Source: Anaeroplasma bactoclasticum (GTDB lineage Bacteria > Bacillota_I > Bacilli_A > Acholeplasmatales > Anaeroplasmataceae). Taken from it: DNA of 64,000 nucleotides. This document shows, piece by piece, positions 8,197-17,078 of this stretch (position 1 is the first letter of the stretch; each line of letters starts with the position of its first letter). The position numbers and the translations under genes are program-made. The stretch is taken from the NCBI RefSeq assembly GCF_003550015.1, contig NZ_QXEV01000001.1, positions 174,068 through 238,067 of the forward strand, in the 5' to 3' direction. The notes beneath the pieces were generated by a model that did not search any database, had not been told where the DNA came from, and saw only the letters and a program-made list of their open reading frames with translations.

Positions 8197-10098
8197 ATGA
8201 GTGAAGCAAATAACTCCCGTGAAAAAGTAAAAAGTGCAATGAAGGGTAATGGCGCCCCAATGAGAGGGCCTGGTGCTAGATTTACAAGAGCAAAAGAAAA
8301 GCCAAAGAATACAAAGGTAACAATTAAAAGATTATTTGGCTATTTAATGCATTCTAAGGTATTAGTTATAGCATTACTAATTGTTGCTCTTATATATACT
8401 GCTGCAGGAATATATTCTAGTGTATTAATTAAAGATGTTGCAGGAGCATTAGGTACATATAATAGTGAGGCAAAAGCCTGGGTGAGGGAGCCTAACGAGG
8501 CATCGTTTTATTATTCCTTATGGTCATTATTAATTACTTATGTTGTATATTGTGTATTCTTATATTTATCATCCTTATTTGGAGCATTTTTAGCTGCTAA
8601 AACAGTTAGAAAAATGAGAAATGATTTATTTGAAAAGATCGTATATTTACCTATATCTTATCTAGATTCTCATTTCCATGGAGATTTATTATCTAGAATG
8701 ACAAATGATGTAGATAATATTTCTAATGTAATATCTTCATCCATTACTTCATTAATTAGTGGTGTATTAACTATTTTGGGATGCTTAGGTGTAATGCTTT
8801 GGCATTCTCCACTATTAACTTTAATTTCCTTTGTTGTATTAATTCTTACATTAATCTACACAAAGCTAATGAGTAAATATGCAAGACCTCTATTTGTAAA
8901 ACAGCAAGGAGTACTTGGAGCATTAAATACTCAAACGGAAGAAATGGTTACAGGCTATAAAACGGTAATAACAAATAATCATGAGGCTATAGCTATAGAA
9001 GAATTCTCTAAATATAGTGATGATTTTACGCATACAGCGATTAAAGCTCAGGTATTAGGCTCATCTATGGGACCTATCATGAACTTTATTGGAAATATAG
9101 GATATTTCTTGGTTTGTATTTGTGGAGCATTATTTATTGTTCATGGTATTGGTGGAACAATCTATGGTGAGCCATTAACTATCGCAATAGTTATTATGTT
9201 TTTAACTACTACAAAGCAGTTCACAAGACCTATTAATGAGGTTGCAATGCTTTATTCATCCATTGTTACAGCACTTGCAGGTGCAGAGAGAGTATTTAGT
9301 GTAATGGATGAGGAAGTAGAAAACTTCAATGGTACACTAGAATTTAAATATGATGATGTTAAAGGTGAGATTGATTTTTTACATATCGATTTTGGATATG
9401 AAGAAAACGAGCTTGTATTAAAGGATTTCTCTATGCATGTAGATAGTGGCCACAAGGTTGCACTTGTAGGTGCAACAGGTAGTGGTAAAACCACTATCGT
9501 AAATCTACTATTAAGATATTATGATCCAAATAGTGGTAAAATCCTAATCGATGGGAAAGACACCTTAGATATTTCTAAAAAGGATTTAAGAGATGCAATT
9601 TCTATTGTTTTACAAGATCCTGTATTATTTGGTGATACCATTGAGAATAATGTAAAATATGGCAAAAAGGATGCAACTGATGAAGAGGTTGATTTTGCAC
9701 TAACATTCGCGAATTGTGATTCTTTCATCAACAATTTACCAGATGGAAAGAAAACAATCTTAACCGAAGGTGCAACCAACATAAGCCAAGGTCAGCGGCA
9801 GCTACTTACTATAGCTAGAGCAGTTTTAGCTGATCCTAGAATTTTAATTTTAGATGAAGCAACCTCATCTGTAGATACAAGAACAGAAAAGAAGGTTCAG
9901 GATGCCATGGTTAAGCTTATGGCAAATAGAACATCCATTATCATTGCCCATAGATTATCTACAATCCAAGATGCCAATAGAATTATAGTACTTGATAAGG
10001 GACATGTAGTAGAAGAAGGTACACATAAAGAGCTTTTAGCTATAAATGGTGTATATAGAAAGCTATATGAAACTCAGTTTAAGGGACTAGATACATAA
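8197..10098 (+). CDS. ABC exporter half-transporter, catalytic subunit
   Basis: A 633-residue partner of the preceding protein. A Gly/Pro/Arg-rich N-terminus (residues ~1-45, with RGPGARF) precedes six membrane helices, a feature common in this half of heterodimeric exporters. Walker A is GATGSGKTT, Walker B is LILDEATSSVD with the catalytic Glu, and the H-loop IIAHRLST is intact. Its own signature is altered to ISQGQRQ. It therefore supplies the catalytic residues while the partner supplies the working LSGGQ. It starts one base after the partner's stop with GGGAGGAAGAG upstream. Substrate unknown. Confidence 0.88.
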   Translation: MSEANNSREKVKSAMKGNGAPMRGPGARFTRAKEKPKNTKVTIKRLFGYLMHSKVLVIALLIVALIYTAAGIYSSVLIKDVAGALGTYNSEAKAWVREPNEASFYYSLWSLLITYVVYCVFLYLSSLFGAFLAAKTVRKMRNDLFEKIVYLPISYLDSHFHGDLLSRMTNDVDNISNVISSSITSLISGVLTILGCLGVMLWHSPLLTLISFVVLILTLIYTKLMSKYARPLFVKQQGVLGALNTQTEEMVTGYKTVITNNHEAIAIEEFSKYSDDFTHTAIKAQVLGSSMGPIMNFIGNIGYFLVCICGALFIVHGIGGTIYGEPLTIAIVIMFLTTTKQFTRPINEVAMLYSSIVTALAGAERVFSVMDEEVENFNGTLEFKYDDVKGEIDFLHIDFGYEENELVLKDFSMHVDSGHKVALVGATGSGKTTIVNLLLRYYDPNSGKILIDGKDTLDISKKDLRDAISIVLQDPVLFGDTIENNVKYGKKDATDEEVDFALTFANCDSFINNLPDGKKTILTEGATNISQGQRQLLTIARAVLADPRILILDEATSSVDTRTEKKVQDAMVKLMANRTSIIIAHRLSTIQDANRIIVLDKGHVVEEGTHKELLAINGVYRKLYETQFKGLDT

Positions 10099-10279
10099 AA
10101 AGAAATTAAAGAATAAGCTATTTAAGGTAGTAGATAGAGAGCTTGTAAATGATAAGCTAATTCTAAAGCTTACAGGGACAAAGAATATGATTAAAAGCAA
10201 AGAAGCATATAAGGAATCTATTACTTTAGCTATAGAAAATAAAGATATTTTTGAAGGACAATTTGTCTTTGTAAAATAA
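10091..10279 (+). pseudogene. 62-codon ORF without a canonical start codon
   Basis: An open frame with protein-like composition runs from 10091, just inside the end of the ABC gene, to TAA at 10277-10279. It reads KKKLKNKLFKVVDREL, DKLILKLTGTKNMIKSKE and ends in DIFEGQFVFVK. No ATG, GTG or TTG occurs until an ATG at 10187, which would leave only 30 residues and has no SD. It may be a gene that lost its 5' end, a gene read by reinitiation at ATA 10091 (GGGA lies eight bases before it), or chance. A strong terminator follows 19 bases after the stop, consistent with an operon tail. Function unknown. Confidence 0.4.
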
Positions 10280-10297
10280 AAATATATGATATGGACT

Positions 10298-10329
10298 ACA
10301 GATATGGACAATACCCATATCTGTTTTTC
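10298..10329 (+). terminator. intrinsic terminator
   Basis: A perfect 10-bp stem pairs ACAGATATGG (10298-10307) with CCATATCTGT (10315-10324), followed by TTTT. It ends the CDF/ABC operon. Confidence 0.88.
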
Positions 10330-10366
10330 ATAGTCGTACACCTGTTTTTATGTAAAGGATTTCATA

Positions 10367-10395
10367 TTGAAATGGTATAGTAAAACTGATATACT
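10367..10395 (+). promoter_or_regulatory. promoter of hom
   Basis: TTGAAA (10367-10372), a 17-base spacer and TATACT (10390-10395). The start codon is 33 bases downstream. Confidence 0.65.
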
Positions 10396-10427
10396 AAAGG
10401 CAAGTTTTAATTGAGGTGGTATGTCTT

Positions 10428-11516
10428 ATGAAATTAGGATTATTTGGATATGGTACTATTGGTAGGGGAGTATATACATTAGTAGAAGGATTAGATAAAT
10501 CTTATAATGTTTCCATCCCAAAGGTATTTGATTTACCTATAAAAAAAGAACAGCTTGGAGATAAGCTAGTTACAGATATTTATGATATTATTAACGATAA
10601 GGATATTGATTGTGTTGTTGAGGTATTAGGTGGACATGATGTACCTTATGAAGTAATTATTGGATGCTTAAAAAATGGTAAAAGTGTAATTACAGCCAAT
10701 AAAGAGGTAGTATCGAATCATTTAGAGGAATTCATTAATTTAGCACACGAAAATAATTGTTCCTTTTGCTTTGAAGCATCTGCAGGTGGAGGAATTCCTG
10801 TTATTCGTACTCTAATCGATAATTTAAAGGTAAATGATGTTAATGATATTTTTGCAATATTAAATGGTACAACAAACTATATCCTAACAAGAATGGATGA
10901 GGATAACCTATCTTTTGAGGATGCTTTATTCTTAGCAAAGAAAAATGGCTTTGCAGAAGCTAATCCTACTGCCGATTTAGAGGGATTAGATATTGTAAGA
11001 AAGATTAATATTTTATCCTCACTAGCATTTAAGGGTAATATTTCTAATGATGATATTTACCACTATGGTATTACAGGAGTTAATAAAGAAATCCTAGATA
11101 TTATTAAGAAGGAAGGCTATGCCTTAAAATTTGTAGCATCCTCTATGAAAAACGAAGAGAATGAGGTATTGATTCGTGTTGAGCCTACAATGGTTCCACT
11201 AAATCACCCATTTGCCTCTGTAAAGAATGAATTTAATGCAGTATTATTTACTGGTTCTACAAATAGTGACTTGATGTTTTATGGTAAGGGCGCAGGCTCT
11301 ATCCCTACCGCAACTGCGATTGTTTCTGATTTAGTTTCTATTTTAGAGAATAGAGCTTATATCAATTATAAGAACTTAAATCAGCTTAAAGTTAACCATG
11401 ATTTAAAGAATCTATATAAGTATTTTATCTTCCAAGAAGATGGAAAATATGAGATAAAAGAAGAGGTTAGCGACAAAGAACTTATGGCTTCTAAGTTCTA
11501 TGCTAGAGTGATTTAA
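10428..11516 (+). CDS. hom: homoserine dehydrogenase
   Basis: A 362-residue NAD(P)-dependent enzyme converting aspartate semialdehyde to homoserine, the branch toward threonine and methionine. The N-terminal Rossmann motif GLFGYGTIGRG (residues 4-14), the substrate region ANKEVV, and ATADLEG-type motif NPTADLEGLDIVRKI identify the family. It is shorter than the usual ~430 residues: the catalytic domain is complete but the C-terminal regulatory ACT domain is missing, so feedback inhibition by threonine is not expected. ATG 10428 is chosen over GTG 10416 because GAGGTGG lies eight bases upstream. It stands alone, without thrB/thrC or asd nearby. Confidence 0.88.
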   Translation: MKLGLFGYGTIGRGVYTLVEGLDKSYNVSIPKVFDLPIKKEQLGDKLVTDIYDIINDKDIDCVVEVLGGHDVPYEVIIGCLKNGKSVITANKEVVSNHLEEFINLAHENNCSFCFEASAGGGIPVIRTLIDNLKVNDVNDIFAILNGTTNYILTRMDEDNLSFEDALFLAKKNGFAEANPTADLEGLDIVRKINILSSLAFKGNISNDDIYHYGITGVNKEILDIIKKEGYALKFVASSMKNEENEVLIRVEPTMVPLNHPFASVKNEFNAVLFTGSTNSDLMFYGKGAGSIPTATAIVSDLVSILENRAYINYKNLNQLKVNHDLKNLYKYFIFQEDGKYEIKEEVSDKELMASKFYARVI

Positions 11517-11541
11517 AAAGACATAATTTAATTATTTTCGT

Positions 11542-11577
11542 AAAAATGATATCTTTTTTTAGATATCGTTTTTTTTC
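11542..11577 (+). terminator. intrinsic terminator of hom
   Basis: GATATCT (11548-11554) pairs with AGATATC (11561-11567); flanking A and T runs extend the stem and provide the U tract. Confidence 0.8.
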
Positions 11578-11598
11578 TTTAAATGAAATGTCATAGTG

Positions 11599-11632
11599 TG
11601 ATATAATTTAAATATGCAGTAAACGTTTGCAT
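11599..11632 (+). promoter_or_regulatory. pullulanase promoter with LacI/CcpA-type operator
   Basis: TG-A-TATAAT at 11599-11607 is an extended -10. About ten bases downstream, overlapping the expected transcription start, is GTAAACGTTTGC (11619-11630). This is one mismatch from the perfect GCAAACGTTTGC operator used by MalR-type LacI-family repressors, and it also has the CG-centred core of a CcpA cre site. Repression by a maltodextrin-responsive regulator or by catabolite control is the likely meaning. Confidence 0.65.
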
Positions 11633-11670
11633 AAAAACGGTAAAACCGATTCAAAAACAAGGAGGAAAAG

Positions 11671-14600
11671 ATGAAAAAGCTAGTTAAATATATGATTGCA
11701 GCAATCATGGGTTGTTTTGCATTCATAGGAATTATCTCTGCATTTGATATCATCAAGGTAAGCGCTGCAGGATATAGTGATGTAGAGAATAAGTTAGTAT
11801 TCCACTACGACGGCGATAAAACCGCATTTAACCATATGTGGATTTGGCCAAAGAGTGGAAACGGTAATTGGTATGCATGGGAAGGAACCGATGATAAAGG
11901 ATTCGCCTATACAACTTTTGATTACACAACATCTGCAACTAAGGAATTTGGCTTTCTAGTTGTTAAGGGCGAATGGGCAGCCAAGGATACAGATGCAGAT
12001 AGATATGTTAATTTAGATGAATTAACATTAGATGCAAAGAGTAACTATCATGTTTATTTGGTACAAGGAGATAGCGAAGTGTATACAAAACCAGGAGTAG
12101 TACAACCAAAATTCTATTCTTTACAGATTACAAAGGATAATACAGGTAATTATGTATTGTATTGTAAGACAAATACAGAATGGAAGGATTTAACATTATA
12201 TAAGGGAGAGACTCCAATTTTAACATCTCTTACATTAGATACAGATCCAAACGTATCTGTAAGCGGCATGGAATTATCTTATAATCTAGGAACAGAATTC
12301 CCAGATTTAGCTATGCCTTATAAGATGGAAATGACATTTGATGTTGAACAGGAAGATTCTTCTGTTATTGAAGTTTCTGTTGATGCAATCGCAAACACAT
12401 CAACTTTATACAGCGAAAAAGAATTTGCAGATAATTATACTTATACAGGAGAACTTGGTGCAATTTACACTAAGGCTTCTACAACATTTAAGGTATGGAC
12501 TCCAATTTCTTCATCTGTTAAATTAAGAATTTATGAAAATGGTACTCCAACAGATGTATCTGATTCATTAGGTGATGATACTTATACTGAGTATGATATG
12601 ACACTTGGTGAAAAGGGTGTATTCTCTACAACTGTTGAAGGCGATTTAGATGGCAAGTATTATACATATGTTGTTACAAATCCATCTTTCAAAAATAGAG
12701 AAATTGTTGATCCATATGCTAAGTCTACTGGTGTTAATGGTAGAAGAGGTATGATTGTTAACTTTGATAAGATTAATGAAGAATTAAATTGGGATTCTGT
12801 AAGCATTAATGAATATAAATCAACTAATCTTACTGTATATGAAACTCATATTGCAGATTTAACATCATCTACAACTTGGGGTGGACCTGAAGAGTTATCA
12901 AAGACTTATAAGGGATTCTATTTAGAAGGAACAACTTATACAGAAAAGGATACTACAGTTAAGACAGGTTTCGATCATATTAAAGAATTAGGTGTTAACG
13001 CTGTACAAATTATTCCTATCTTTGATTCTGATAATGATGAAATTAATCGTTCATTTAACTGGGGTTATAATCCATTAAACTATAATTCATTAGATGGTTC
13101 ATATTCTACTAATCCATATGATGGATATGAGAAGATTCGTGAATTCAAAGAGTTAGTTAAGGCTTATAATGAAGCTGGTATTAACATTATTATGGACGTT
13201 GTATACAACCATGTAATGGCAGCTTCTGGATCAAACTTTGATGTATTAATGCCTGGATATTACTATAGATATAATGCAGATGGCAGCTTATCTAATGGTT
13301 CTGGTTGCGGTAATGAAACTGCATCGAATATGCCAATGTTCCGTAAGTTTATGATTGATTCTACTGAGTTCTGGGCTAAGGAATATAAACTTGGTGGTTT
13401 CCGTTTTGACTTAATGGGATTACATGACGTCGAAACAATGAATGAGCTAAGTGAGAACTTACATGATAATGTTAATGAATATATTACAGTATACGGTGAG
13501 CCTTGGGCTGGTGGAACACCTGCGTATGATACAAGCAAACTTGCATATCAGGATAATATTTTAAAGTATACAGAATATGGTTGCTTTAATGATAAGATTA
13601 GAGACTCTTTAATTAAGGGTGGTTTATCTAGTGATGGTGCTAAGGGTTGGATTACAGCTGGCACAAAGTATGTAGCAAATAGTGCCGTAAGAAGCCAAGA
13701 TGCATTTGAAAAGGTAATTGCAAAGATTAAGTTATATACTAGAGATGGTCTAAATTATAATGAAGTTAAGTTAGAAGATGGTTATCAGGCTGGTACAGTT
13801 TACTATCAATTACAGAGTGAGGGTGCATCTAAGGCTGATATGACAGAACTTCAAAATGGTATTGCTGGTTTCGTACAGGATTACCCAAGATATCTTGCAG
13901 CAACAGTAACTGCAGATAATTTTGCAGAAAAAGTTGCAGCTGGTATTTATGTAGAAGATGGTGATTATTATAAGAAGGTAACTTCTAATGATACATTTGA
14001 TGCAAACGCTAATTATTTCATTAGAAAGGCTTCTAATGAGCCATGGCAGGCATTAACTTATGTAACTTGTCATGATAACTATACTCTTGTGGATAGAATT
14101 AGTGCTGCAGGTATTGTTGGTAATAAGACAATTGGCCAGATGGCTGTATTAGCTAACTCTGTTGTATTTACATCTCAGGGAATTTCTTTCATGCTTGCTG
14201 GTGAAGAATTCTTAAGAACAAAGGGTGGAGACAAGAACTCTTATTCATCTTCTTATGAAGTAAATGAATTAAATTATGCTTTAAAGATTAAGAATGCTAA
14301 AGTATTCGAAACTTATCAAAAGTTAATCGCAATTAAGCAAAACGCTAATTTATTTGGTTATAACACTCAAGAAGAGTGCGAAGCATTTAGAAATACTATT
14401 CAGATTTCTAGTGATTACTCTATGGTATCTTACAAGATGAGATATGAAGATGGTGATGATTTATTAGAATACTATATTATCCATGTTAATGGTATTGGAA
14501 ATGCAGAAGACCATGTTGTAAATTTAGCCGGATACACATTATATCTAGATACATTAAATACAGGTGCTGAATTAACTGATAATTATCAATTACAGTCTTA

Positions 14601-15177
14601 CCAGACAATCATTGCTTATCGTAAGATTGATCAGACTATTGGTGATTTCACTCCAGCTGAAGCTAAGAATGGTGTTGTAGTTTCTAATGTATTTGCTAAG
14701 GCAAAGGATGGAAATGCAACTGCAACATTCAATGTTGGTACTACAAAGATTGAATTCAATAATGCGGCAGTAAATGAAATTGCTGGTAAGGATGTTACTC
14801 TTACTGTTAAGGTAAATGAAACTGAAGTGGCTGGTGCTGCTTATGTTGTTGAATTATCTTTATCAGGTTCTACATTCGCTAATGGTGCTGCTACAGTATC
14901 CTTCGATTATAATGAAGCTACACCAGATGGTAAGGTTGCTAAACTATACTACATTAATGATAATGGTGAAAAGGTGGATATGAATGCTACATTCGCTAAT
15001 GGCAAGGTTACATTCACTACAACTCATTTCTCTACATTTGCAGTATTCTATGATTCCCTACCTTCTACAGGTTTAAGCGCAGGCGCAATCGTAGGTATCG
15101 TGCTTGGTTCCGTTGCATTAGTAGCACTTGCTGGCTTCTGTGTATATTATTTCTTCTTCCGTAAGAGAAATGCATAA
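11671..15177 (+). CDS. cell-wall-anchored type I pullulanase (GH13)
   Basis: A 1168-residue secreted debranching enzyme that hydrolyses alpha-1,6 bonds of pullulan, starch and glycogen. A signal peptide covers residues 1 to ~32. A CBM41-like starch-binding module follows (LVFHYDGDKTAF, WIWPK, ~40-140), then a CBM48-like domain (~255-345). The GH13 barrel has the WGYNP motif, DVVYNH (~508), nucleophile D580 in GFRFDLMG, acid E610 in YGEPW and HDN at 801-803. About 190 residues separate E610 from D802, roughly 100 more than usual in this family. A beta-rich module and a sortase signal LPSTG (1130-1134), a hydrophobic helix and RKR end the protein. SD GGAGG is at 11661-11665. Confidence 0.9.
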   Translation: MKKLVKYMIAAIMGCFAFIGIISAFDIIKVSAAGYSDVENKLVFHYDGDKTAFNHMWIWPKSGNGNWYAWEGTDDKGFAYTTFDYTTSATKEFGFLVVKGEWAAKDTDADRYVNLDELTLDAKSNYHVYLVQGDSEVYTKPGVVQPKFYSLQITKDNTGNYVLYCKTNTEWKDLTLYKGETPILTSLTLDTDPNVSVSGMELSYNLGTEFPDLAMPYKMEMTFDVEQEDSSVIEVSVDAIANTSTLYSEKEFADNYTYTGELGAIYTKASTTFKVWTPISSSVKLRIYENGTPTDVSDSLGDDTYTEYDMTLGEKGVFSTTVEGDLDGKYYTYVVTNPSFKNREIVDPYAKSTGVNGRRGMIVNFDKINEELNWDSVSINEYKSTNLTVYETHIADLTSSTTWGGPEELSKTYKGFYLEGTTYTEKDTTVKTGFDHIKELGVNAVQIIPIFDSDNDEINRSFNWGYNPLNYNSLDGSYSTNPYDGYEKIREFKELVKAYNEAGINIIMDVVYNHVMAASGSNFDVLMPGYYYRYNADGSLSNGSGCGNETASNMPMFRKFMIDSTEFWAKEYKLGGFRFDLMGLHDVETMNELSENLHDNVNEYITVYGEPWAGGTPAYDTSKLAYQDNILKYTEYGCFNDKIRDSLIKGGLSSDGAKGWITAGTKYVANSAVRSQDAFEKVIAKIKLYTRDGLNYNEVKLEDGYQAGTVYYQLQSEGASKADMTELQNGIAGFVQDYPRYLAATVTADNFAEKVAAGIYVEDGDYYKKVTSNDTFDANANYFIRKASNEPWQALTYVTCHDNYTLVDRISAAGIVGNKTIGQMAVLANSVVFTSQGISFMLAGEEFLRTKGGDKNSYSSSYEVNELNYALKIKNAKVFETYQKLIAIKQNANLFGYNTQEECEAFRNTIQISSDYSMVSYKMRYEDGDDLLEYYIIHVNGIGNAEDHVVNLAGYTLYLDTLNTGAELTDNYQLQSYQTIIAYRKIDQTIGDFTPAEAKNGVVVSNVFAKAKDGNATATFNVGTTKIEFNNAAVNEIAGKDVTLTVKVNETEVAGAAYVVELSLSGSTFANGAATVSFDYNEATPDGKVAKLYYINDNGEKVDMNATFANGKVTFTTTHFSTFAVFYDSLPSTGLSAGAIVGIVLGSVALVALAGFCVYYFFFRKRNA

Positions 15178-15196
15178 AAACTAGTTATAAATACAT

Positions 15197-15229
15197 AAAG
15201 TCCTTCATTTTGAAGGGCTTTTGTTTTTT
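15197..15229 (+). terminator. intrinsic terminator of pullulanase
   Basis: AAAGTCCTTCA (15197-15207) pairs with TGAAGGGCTTT (15211-15221), one G-U pair and a TTT loop, followed by a T-rich run. Confidence 0.85.
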
Positions 15230-15270
15230 CTCTTTTCCTAAGAGTTTTCTTTAAATTTGATATGTTTTAT

Positions 15271-15278
15271 TGTATAAT
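15271..15278 (+). promoter_or_regulatory. -10 box for the tmk operon
   Basis: TATAAT at 15273-15278, 25 bases upstream of the tmk ATG; no clear -35. Confidence 0.4.
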
Positions 15279-15302
15279 AAAACCTGATATGGAGTGATGA
15301 TT

Positions 15303-15929
15303 ATGAATCTAAAGAACTTTATTACCTTTGAAGGTGGAGAATGTAGTGGAAAGACTTCTATTATTAACTCAGTAAAGGCTTTATTTGATGAAAAGGGAAT
15401 TGATTATATTTCAACAAGAGAACCAGGTGGTATTAAGATTGCAGAACAAATTAGAAATATCATCTTGGATATTAATAATACAGAAATGACAAGCGAAACA
15501 GAAACCCTACTTTATGCTGCTGCTCGTATGCAGCACTTACATGAAAGAGTTATTCCAGCTTTAAATAGTGGTAAGGTTGTTTTATGCGATAGATTCTTAG
15601 ATTCTAGCTTAGCTTATCAAGGATACGCAAGAGGAATTGGTATGGATAATGTATTAAAGGCAAATAGCTTTGCTTTAGATAAATTACCAGATTTAACTAT
15701 CTTTATTGATGTAACTCCAGATGTTGCACTAAAAAGATTATCTGGAAGAGAAAAAGCGGACCGTTTAGATTTAGAAGCTATGGATTTCCATCAAAAAGTA
15801 TATGAAGGATACCACAAGGTATTAGAAATGTATCCTGACCGCATTGTAAGAATTGATGGTAATAAGCCTTTAGAAGAGGTTACTAAGGATTGTATTAAAG
15901 CAATTTTAGATTATTTAAAAATATCATAA
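15303..15929 (+). CDS. tmk: thymidylate kinase
   Basis: A 208-residue kinase that phosphorylates dTMP to dTDP for DNA synthesis. The P-loop is FEGGECSGKTS (residues ~9-19), the DR motif is CDRFLDSSLAYQG, and the LID region is SGREKADRLD. Length matches the family. ATG 15303 is preferred over GTG 15294 and ATG 15297 because GGAG (15291-15294) lies eight bases upstream. It begins the cluster tmk-holB-ricT-trmN6, the same order as in Bacillus subtilis except that yaaQ/yaaR between tmk and holB are absent. Confidence 0.93.
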   Translation: MNLKNFITFEGGECSGKTSIINSVKALFDEKGIDYISTREPGGIKIAEQIRNIILDINNTEMTSETETLLYAAARMQHLHERVIPALNSGKVVLCDRFLDSSLAYQGYARGIGMDNVLKANSFALDKLPDLTIFIDVTPDVALKRLSGREKADRLDLEAMDFHQKVYEGYHKVLEMYPDRIVRIDGNKPLEEVTKDCIKAILDYLKIS

Positions 15930-15940
15930 AAAGGTGAATT

Positions 15941-17020
15941 ATGAACGTAAAAAGAGCAGTAGATAACCAAATTGGTATCTTTAATATGTTGAAAACTGCA
16001 AAGGACCAAGGCCGTATGTCTCATGCATATTTATTTTATGGTGAGGAGGGTACTGGCAAAAAGGAAATGGCATATGCCCTATCCTGTCTTTTATACTGCC
16101 CTAATGGTGGAGATTTGACTTGCGATGTTTGTAAAACAATTCTAGAGGGGAACCATATGAATGTGGATTATATAGGAATCCAAAAGGATAAAACAAAAAT
16201 CTCCAAAGAACAAATTACATCCTTGCAGGATGAATTTTCTAAGACTTCTTTAGTAGAAGGTACAAGAATTTATATTATAGATGGAATTGATACCGCAACA
16301 AGTGCGGCTCAAAATAGCTTATTAAAATTTATTGAAGAGCCAATCAATCAAACACCTACAGTAGGTATCTTTTTAGCTAATGAATTATCGAATGTAGTAA
16401 ATACAATTCAATCAAGATGTATACTTGAGCATTTCCCATCCATTTCTAAAGAAAAAGAAATATCCTCTTTAATAGAAGAAGGAATTGATGAGCTAGACGC
16501 AAGACTTTCATCCATTTTAACAAATGATATTGATGAAGCTATTGAAATGGTAAAGAATATAGATTCTAATCCTTTAGAGGAATTAAGAGGCGATGCAAGC
16601 TATAGTGCCTTACTTTTATCTAATCCAGATAAAGGAGAAGCCTTAATTAAAGAAATAGCTGAAAAAATGGTAAAAAAGAGTAAGGATTATTATGCTGTAA
16701 AAGAAATATTCTTAGAAATGATAAAGCTTAAAAATGAAAAAATGACAGTTATGTTTTATACAAAATATGTCAATGTATTCCAAGAAGTATATCGTATGAA
16801 TATGCTACTAAATTTTACGATTTGCTTTTTAGAGGACTGTCTATTTCATTTAGATAACCCTCATCTTTCCCCTTTATCTAAAGAGATTCAAGAATATAAT
16901 AAGAAGTATGGAAATAAGGTTAAGAATAAGCTTGAAGAGTGCTTAACACTTTCTAAGGAATTAAGCTATAATGTTTTACCTAAGAATATATTCCATTCTT
17001 TATTACTCAAATTCATTTAA
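15941..17020 (+). CDS. holB: DNA polymerase III delta' subunit
   Basis: A 359-residue clamp-loader subunit of the AAA+ fold. HAYLFYGEEGTGKKEMA carries the modified Walker A, and the Cys set CPNGGDLTCDVC is the zinc module typical of delta' and gamma/tau. SLLKFIEEP and the sensor-type SRC motif in IQSRCILEHF also fit. Eleven bases separate it from tmk, with AAAGGTGA as SD. The C-terminal third is divergent helical sequence, as usual for this subunit. Confidence 0.9.
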   Translation: MNVKRAVDNQIGIFNMLKTAKDQGRMSHAYLFYGEEGTGKKEMAYALSCLLYCPNGGDLTCDVCKTILEGNHMNVDYIGIQKDKTKISKEQITSLQDEFSKTSLVEGTRIYIIDGIDTATSAAQNSLLKFIEEPINQTPTVGIFLANELSNVVNTIQSRCILEHFPSISKEKEISSLIEEGIDELDARLSSILTNDIDEAIEMVKNIDSNPLEELRGDASYSALLLSNPDKGEALIKEIAEKMVKKSKDYYAVKEIFLEMIKLKNEKMTVMFYTKYVNVFQEVYRMNMLLNFTICFLEDCLFHLDNPHLSPLSKEIQEYNKKYGNKVKNKLEECLTLSKELSYNVLPKNIFHSLLLKFI

Positions 17021-17044
17021 TTGAAATATTAGCTAAAAATAATA

Positions 17045-17050
17045 TATAAT
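17045..17050 (+). promoter_or_regulatory. possible internal -10 box before ricT
   Basis: TATAAT at 17045-17050 in the 58-base gap between holB and ricT. No convincing -35, so it may be incidental in AT-rich DNA. Confidence 0.25.
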
Positions 17051-17078
17051 TATATTGAAGGTTTTTTAAGGTGATGTT

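Noticed and set aside
10087..10341. 84-codon minus-strand ORF
   Set aside because: It lies opposite the startless plus ORF and the terminator stem, has no SD and reads across the palindrome; the plus frame has the better composition.
12338..12526. 62-codon plus-strand ORF inside the pullulanase gene
   Set aside because: Out-of-frame Leu-rich shadow of the coding sequence with no SD.
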